Shown here: positions 7,448 to 10,816 of the stretch, one piece after another
How positions within the stretch are numbered: the first letter of the stretch is position 1
Layout: the number at the start of each line of letters is the position of its first letter
NCBI GenBank assembly: GCA_004525685.1
Contig: SPBW01000046.1
Coordinates: 1 to 13,312 of the forward strand
Origin: Candidatus Atribacteria bacterium
GTDB lineage: Bacteria; Bipolaricaulota; Bipolaricaulia; UBA7950; UBA9294
Direction: 5' to 3'
Length of the DNA: 13,312 bases
Notes under the pieces: generated by a model
Databases searched by the model: none
What the model saw: the letters and a program-made list of their open reading frames with translations, nothing else
What the model was told of the DNA's origin: nothing
Position numbers and translations under genes: made by a program

Positions 7448-9985
7448 CTAGTCAGCTTGCCGTTTCAGTTCATCCAGGATTTGAAGGCTCTCCATGGGGG
7501 TCATTGCGTTGGGATCGAGTTTGCGCAGACGCTTGATGATGGGATGGTCCTCGGAACCAAACAGCGGAACAGGTTGCGCGACCGTCTTGGATCCCCCGAG
7601 CCGGGAAAGCGGCGCCTCGAGCAGCAGCTGTTCGAGGATGACGTCAGCAGCATCGGTCACACGTTGGGGCAATCCTGCCAGCCGTGCGACATGAACACCA
7701 TAACTGCCACGCGCTATCCCTGGTTCCACCCGATGAAGAAAAACAATATCCCGTCCGATCTCTTTGACAGCGACGTGGAGATTCTCGACGTTAACGACGT
7801 CATCGGATAGGCGTGTCAATTCTTGATAGTGCGTAGCAAACAGGGTCTTGGCTTTCACGTACGTGGCCAACTCTCGCGCCACCGCCCAGGCAATCGACAC
7901 GCCGTCGAACGTGCTGGTGCCTCGCCCCATTTCATCGAGAATAATGAGGCTTCGCGAAGTGGCGGTTCGAAGGATGGCCGATACCTCAAGCATCTCCATC
8001 ATGAACGTGCTGATTCCGGCAGTCAGCATGTCTGAGGCTCCCACGCGGGCAAAGACCCGATCGATGATGGGCAAGCTCGCCTCTGACGCAGGAACAAACG
8101 ATCCCATCTGCGCCATCAGACAGATGATGGCATTCTGGCGCAGGAACACAGACTTACCCGCCATGTTGGGGCCGGTAAGAATGACGAGATCCCGATCCCT
8201 GGTCAGATCCAAGTCATTGGGTACGAATTCCTCAATGCGCTCTACGACGGGATGCCGTCCTGCGCGAATACGAAGCGCATGATCTTCCACAAACGTCGGC
8301 CGGACGTAGCGATACGAGTGCGCCGTCTCAGCCAGGGATAGATACACGTCCAGTTCGGCGATGGCGTCTGAGATCACTTGGAGCTGCGGGATCTCACCAG
8401 ACATCCGATCAAGAGCTGCCTCAAACAGCTCGATCTCAAGTGCCTTGGCACGTTCATCAGACTGTGCAATGCGTTGCTCGAACGCCTGAAGTTCGTCAGT
8501 GATGTAGCGTTCAGCGTTGGCCAGCGTCTGCCGACGGATGTAGTGATCCGGCACTTTCTCAAGATGCGATCGAGTTACTTCAATGTAGTAGCCGAAAACC
8601 CGGTTGTAGCCCACCTTGAGTGACGAAATGCCCGTTTCTTCTCGTTCTTTGCGCTCCATGGCTGTCAGCGCCTGACGGCTGGAACGCACATCTTCTCGCA
8701 AGGCATCGAGTTCGGGATCGTAGCCAGGACGAATCAGTCCGCCTTCGCGCGCATCTGCTGGAGGCTGGTCCACAAGCATTCCTGAGAACTCATCCACCAA
8801 GGCATCTACTTGCGGATGTGCCAGATCATCATCAATTGCCTTCAACCGCAGCGCTGCGTGCTCACCTTCGCCCAACCCGTGAGAAAGCAGCTCTGCGATG
8901 CCGGAAACGCACGCCAGTGATCCCAAGAGCGTGGACAAGTCCATTGGACGCATCCGCTGCGCGCCTAGCTTGCCAAGCAGTCGCTCCACATCGTGAATGG
9001 CGCCAACACTCTGCCTCAATTGCTGCCGAAGAAGCACATTCCTGACAAGCAGATCCACGGCATCGAGACGGGCCGCAATCTGATCTAGATGCGTAAGCGG
9101 GGCAAGAATCATCCGCCGCAGTCGCCGCCGCCCCATGGATGTACTGGTGGCATCCAGGATTTGCAATAGCGTTGCCTTGTGTTGTCCTTCCCGCAGTGGC
9201 TTGACCAATTCCAAACTACTCACTGTGAACGGATCCAGATCCATGTGATCGGCCAGGGAGTACACGGACAAAGGGCGAATGTGTTTCAGAACGGCCTTCT
9301 GGGTTGCCGCCACATAGGCACGCAACGCGCCTGCGGCTCGCAATCCCGGCTCACCTTCTCCGAGTGCAAACTGCCCAGTGCTCTCAACAGCAAACGTGCT
9401 GTCTGCGACGCGCGTAACGAAGGGATCCAAAATGACGTCTGGATCTAGTTCCTGGGCATTAGCTACCAGAATTTCGCTCGGCGAGCGCCGTACCAACTCG
9501 TCCCGCAATGCCGCTTTCGTTGGTGCAAGCGTGTGAATGAACTCCCCTGTCGAAAGATCCAAGAAGGCGATGCCGAACGGCCCGCTCTCAACGGCTAGAT
9601 CCACCGCGCACAGGTAATTGTTGTCGCCAGCGTCCAGCAATCCATCATCCAGGACTGTCCCAGGGGTGATAATCTGGACAATGTCTCGCTTGACAAGCCC
9701 CTTGGCATCCTTGGGATCCTCGACTTGCCTGCAAACAGCCACTTTGTAGCCTCGCTGAAGAAGTTGCTGCATGTAGGCCTCGCCGCGACGAATGGGGACA
9801 CCTGCCATTGGATGACCATTCCTTGACGTAAGGACGATGTCCAGTTCGCGAGATACGGTCTGGGCGTCCTCGTAGAAGGTTTCGTAGAAGTCGCCCAGAT
9901 GGTAGAACAGGATGGCATCAGGCACTTCCGCCTTGAATCGCCAGTACTGCTTCATCATCGGAGTTTGCTTGGACACGTCTGTCAT
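7448..9985 (-). CDS. mutS: DNA mismatch repair protein MutS
   Basis: Mismatch-recognition ATPase starting methyl-independent or MutL-dependent mismatch repair. From the ATG at 9985 it has 845 aa, close to the E. coli length. The mismatch-wedging motif F33-Y34-E35 lies in HLGDFYETFYEDA. The connector, lever and clamp domains follow. The ABC-type ATPase has Walker A GPNMAGKS (605-612), Walker B LIILDE (680-685), a signature-like RGTSTFDG, and the switch His in FATH (H719). The C-terminus carries the usual helix-turn-helix dimerisation region and a short tail ending in an LDELKR helix. A TTG at 10021 would add 12 residues, but the family starts close to the chosen ATG. No Shine-Dalgarno is visible before this ATG; a TATACT element only 6 bp upstream suggests a leaderless or near-leaderless message. 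It heads the mutS-rsmH-ftsL-ftsI operon. Confidence 0.96.
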   Translation of the reverse strand: MTDVSKQTPMMKQYWRFKAEVPDAILFYHLGDFYETFYEDAQTVSRELDIVLTSRNGHPMAGVPIRRGEAYMQQLLQRGYKVAVCRQVEDPKDAKGLVKRDIVQIITPGTVLDDGLLDAGDNNYLCAVDLAVESGPFGIAFLDLSTGEFIHTLAPTKAALRDELVRRSPSEILVANAQELDPDVILDPFVTRVADSTFAVESTGQFALGEGEPGLRAAGALRAYVAATQKAVLKHIRPLSVYSLADHMDLDPFTVSSLELVKPLREGQHKATLLQILDATSTSMGRRRLRRMILAPLTHLDQIAARLDAVDLLVRNVLLRQQLRQSVGAIHDVERLLGKLGAQRMRPMDLSTLLGSLACVSGIAELLSHGLGEGEHAALRLKAIDDDLAHPQVDALVDEFSGMLVDQPPADAREGGLIRPGYDPELDALREDVRSSRQALTAMERKEREETGISSLKVGYNRVFGYYIEVTRSHLEKVPDHYIRRQTLANAERYITDELQAFEQRIAQSDERAKALEIELFEAALDRMSGEIPQLQVISDAIAELDVYLSLAETAHSYRYVRPTFVEDHALRIRAGRHPVVERIEEFVPNDLDLTRDRDLVILTGPNMAGKSVFLRQNAIICLMAQMGSFVPASEASLPIIDRVFARVGASDMLTAGISTFMMEMLEVSAILRTATSRSLIILDEMGRGTSTFDGVSIAWAVARELATYVKAKTLFATHYQELTRLSDDVVNVENLHVAVKEIGRDIVFLHRVEPGIARGSYGVHVARLAGLPQRVTDAADVILEQLLLEAPLSRLGGSKTVAQPVPLFGSEDHPIIKRLRKLDPNAMTPMESLQILDELKRQAD

Positions 9986-9991
9986 GAAGCC

Positions 9992-10021
9992 AGTATACGC
10001 CGTGCTTTCCGCCAACTGCAA
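9992..10021 (-). promoter_or_regulatory. Candidate mutS operon promoter
   Basis: Reading the minus strand, TTGCAG (10021 to 10016), an 18-bp spacer and TATACT (9997 to 9992) precede the mutS ATG at 9985. The -10 matches 5 of 6 consensus bases and the -35 matches 3 of 6. The expected start site falls almost on the ATG, which would explain the missing Shine-Dalgarno. This is inference from sequence alone. Confidence 0.4.
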
Positions 10022-10091
10022 TGGCTCGGTGCGCCCACCTCGTACTGCAACTCCTGATAGGAACTAGGCTAGCGAGAAGAGCACACAACTC

Positions 10092-10120
10092 TTGACATCC
10101 GAATACAACGTCGATATAGT
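10092..10120 (+). promoter_or_regulatory. Near-consensus sigma70 promoter of the first riboswitch
   Basis: TTGACA (10092-10097, perfect), a 17-bp spacer and TATAGT (10115-10120, 5 of 6) form one of the best sigma70-type promoters in the window. The start site would be near 10127, about 10-15 bases before the P1 stem of the riboswitch, as expected for a riboswitch leader. An inverted repeat ACAAC-N9-GTTGT (10105-10123) is centred on the -10 element and could be an operator. Confidence 0.75.
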
Positions 10121-10137
10121 TGTTGCAATTAGTTCAT

Positions 10138-10233
10138 GGTCCTGAAAAAGGCAAACCATCTCGTAAGAATGGGGCGCAAAGCCAACGGGCCTTAGCGAAC
10201 ACGGGTTCGCAGGGTGGCCGGGTTGCCAGGGTT
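10138..10233 (+). promoter_or_regulatory. Cyclic-di-GMP class I (GEMM-I) riboswitch aptamer, copy 1
   Basis: The RNA has the hallmarks of the GEMM-I c-di-GMP aptamer: the AAAGGCAAACC entry (10147-10157), a P2 hairpin capped by a GNRA tetraloop (GTAA, 10163-10166), the invariant GCGCAAAGCC linker (10174-10183), a P3 hairpin (GCGAAC/GTTCGC arm around 10195-10210) and the closing GGTTGCC (10221-10227). P1 is formed by CCTG (10141-10144) with CAGG (10227-10230), extended by G-U pairs. The GNRA loop and the CCTTA/AGGG internal loop in P3 are placed for the tetraloop-receptor contact known in this class. It lies 56 bp before a gene whose product looks like a c-di-GMP-binding protein. Confidence 0.93.
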
Positions 10234-10262
10234 TAACTCTGGGAACCCGGCCACCTTTTTTT
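10213..10262 (+). terminator. Intrinsic terminator serving as riboswitch expression platform
   Basis: GGTGGCCGGGTT (10213-10224) pairs perfectly over 12 bp with AACCCGGCCACC (10244-10255), with an inner CCAG/CTGG extension, and seven T residues follow (10256-10262). The 5' arm is part of the aptamer core and takes in the P1 3' strand, so aptamer folding and the terminator are mutually exclusive. By this logic c-di-GMP binding would prevent termination, making this an ON switch. Confidence 0.9.
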
Positions 10263-10288
10263 GGTCGTGAACGACGAAGGAGAGAAGA

Positions 10289-10621
10289 ATGCAGACGACG
10301 ATCTACTACAACAACGAAGACGCTTACCTCATTGGCCAGGTGGATGCGAAGGGTCGAAGAGAGCGCAAGAGCCGTAGCGCAGTCATTCTCTCTATCCTTG
10401 AGGACTACTTCGAGAGCGACAAGCGATTGGGAGAGATCCTCGTCGATCTTGGCGTGATCAGTCACGCCAACCTCTGCAAGGGATTGGATCTTCAGAAATC
10501 CAAGTTCACCGACAAATTGCTGGGCGACATCCTTCTAGAAGAGGAACTCGTCACGCCAGAAGCCGTTGAGCGCGCCTTGATGATTCAAGATCGCCAGCGC
10601 GAGGAAGCTGGCAATGCTTGA
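10289..10621 (+). CDS. Putative c-di-GMP-responsive regulator: ribbon-helix-helix (CopG/Arc-like) domain fused to MshEN-like domain
   Basis: A 110-aa protein that I do not recognise as a named family. Residues 3-43 look like a ribbon-helix-helix DNA-binding fold: a beta strand (TTIYYN), a basic helix A (about 10-26, KGRRERK) and a helix B (SRSAVILSILEDYFES) in the usual CopG-like pattern. Residues 46-100 look like a MshEN (T2SS E, N-terminal) c-di-GMP-binding domain with two 24-residue motifs. The first (46-69, RLGEILVDLGVISHANLCKG to Q69) matches the R-L-G, hydrophobic pair, G, hydrophobic pair, L, L, Q pattern at every position. The second (77-100) keeps L-G, the hydrophobic positions and Q100 but lacks the Arg (L77), the second Gly (E86) and one Leu (V93). 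The AAGGAG Shine-Dalgarno (10277-10282) is well placed. Expression is controlled by a c-di-GMP riboswitch, and a second such switch follows. DNA binding and ligand binding are inferred; a non-DNA-binding adaptor remains possible. Confidence 0.8.
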   Translation: MQTTIYYNNEDAYLIGQVDAKGRRERKSRSAVILSILEDYFESDKRLGEILVDLGVISHANLCKGLDLQKSKFTDKLLGDILLEEELVTPEAVERALMIQDRQREEAGNA

Positions 10622-10624
10622 TAC

Positions 10625-10660
10625 TTTACAAGTCAGAGATAATGAATATCATAGCTATGA
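10625..10660 (+). promoter_or_regulatory. Candidate promoter and palindromic operator before the second riboswitch
   Basis: TTTACA (10625-10630), a 16-bp spacer and TATCAT (10647-10652) form a plausible sigma70 promoter (5 of 6 matches in each hexamer) starting 4 bases after the upstream stop codon. The expected start near 10659 falls just before the P1 stem at 10664. A perfect 12-bp palindrome, TCATAGCTATGA (10649-10660), overlaps the -10 and start site, a position suited to an operator. No terminator separates the two genes, so readthrough is also possible. Confidence 0.5.
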
Positions 10661-10663
10661 ACT

Positions 10664-10803
10664 GAGTCTGAAAAGGCAAACCATTCGCGAGGATGGGGCG
10701 CAAAGCCACGGACCTCGGCGCGTTCTGACGAACGCGTTGGAGAATCGCAAGCGATTCTCTGATGAACCCCGCAGGGTTCACAAGGTAGCCGGGTTGCCAG
10801 CTC
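10664..10803 (+). promoter_or_regulatory. Cyclic-di-GMP class I (GEMM-I) riboswitch, copy 2, with expanded P3 arm
   Basis: Diagnostic GEMM-I elements are present: AAAAGGCAAACC (10671-10682), a P2 hairpin CCATTC/GGATGG with a GCGA GNRA loop (10681-10696), the GCGCAAAGCC linker (10698-10707) and the closing GGTAGCCGGGTTGCC (10785-10799 region). P1 is GAG-U-CTG (10664-10670) with CAGCTC (10798-10803). P3 starts with ACCT/AGGT (10712-10715 with 10783-10786) but then holds three successive perfect hairpins instead of one loop: 10719-10736 (7 bp), 10740-10759 (8 bp) and 10763-10780 (7 bp). It controls the exoprotein gene that starts 14 bp after P1. Confidence 0.92.
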
Positions 10804-10812
10804 CGAAGGAGG
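10801..10812 (+). promoter_or_regulatory. Shine-Dalgarno and overlapping anti-SD hairpin (translation platform)
   Basis: AAGGAGG (10806-10812) is the ribosome binding site for the ATG at 10817. CTCC (10801-10804) can pair with GGAG (10808-10811) over a GAA loop and hide it. The first three of those bases (CTC) are also the 3' strand of the riboswitch P1 stem, so P1 and the anti-SD hairpin exclude each other. Ligand-stabilised P1 should free the site, again an ON switch. The hairpin is only 4 bp, so the effect could be modest. Confidence 0.6.
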
Positions 10813-10816
10813 AATC

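Noticed and set aside
10064..10465. 133-aa minus-strand frame across the first riboswitch and the start of the regulator gene
   Set aside because: It runs antisense through a promoter, aptamer, terminator and coding region that all have strong support, and its product has no recognisable features.
10719..10780. The three hairpins in riboswitch 2 as a REP-like or mobile repeat insertion
   Set aside because: The arms differ in sequence from each other, and no other copies are seen in the window; extension of P3 explains them better.
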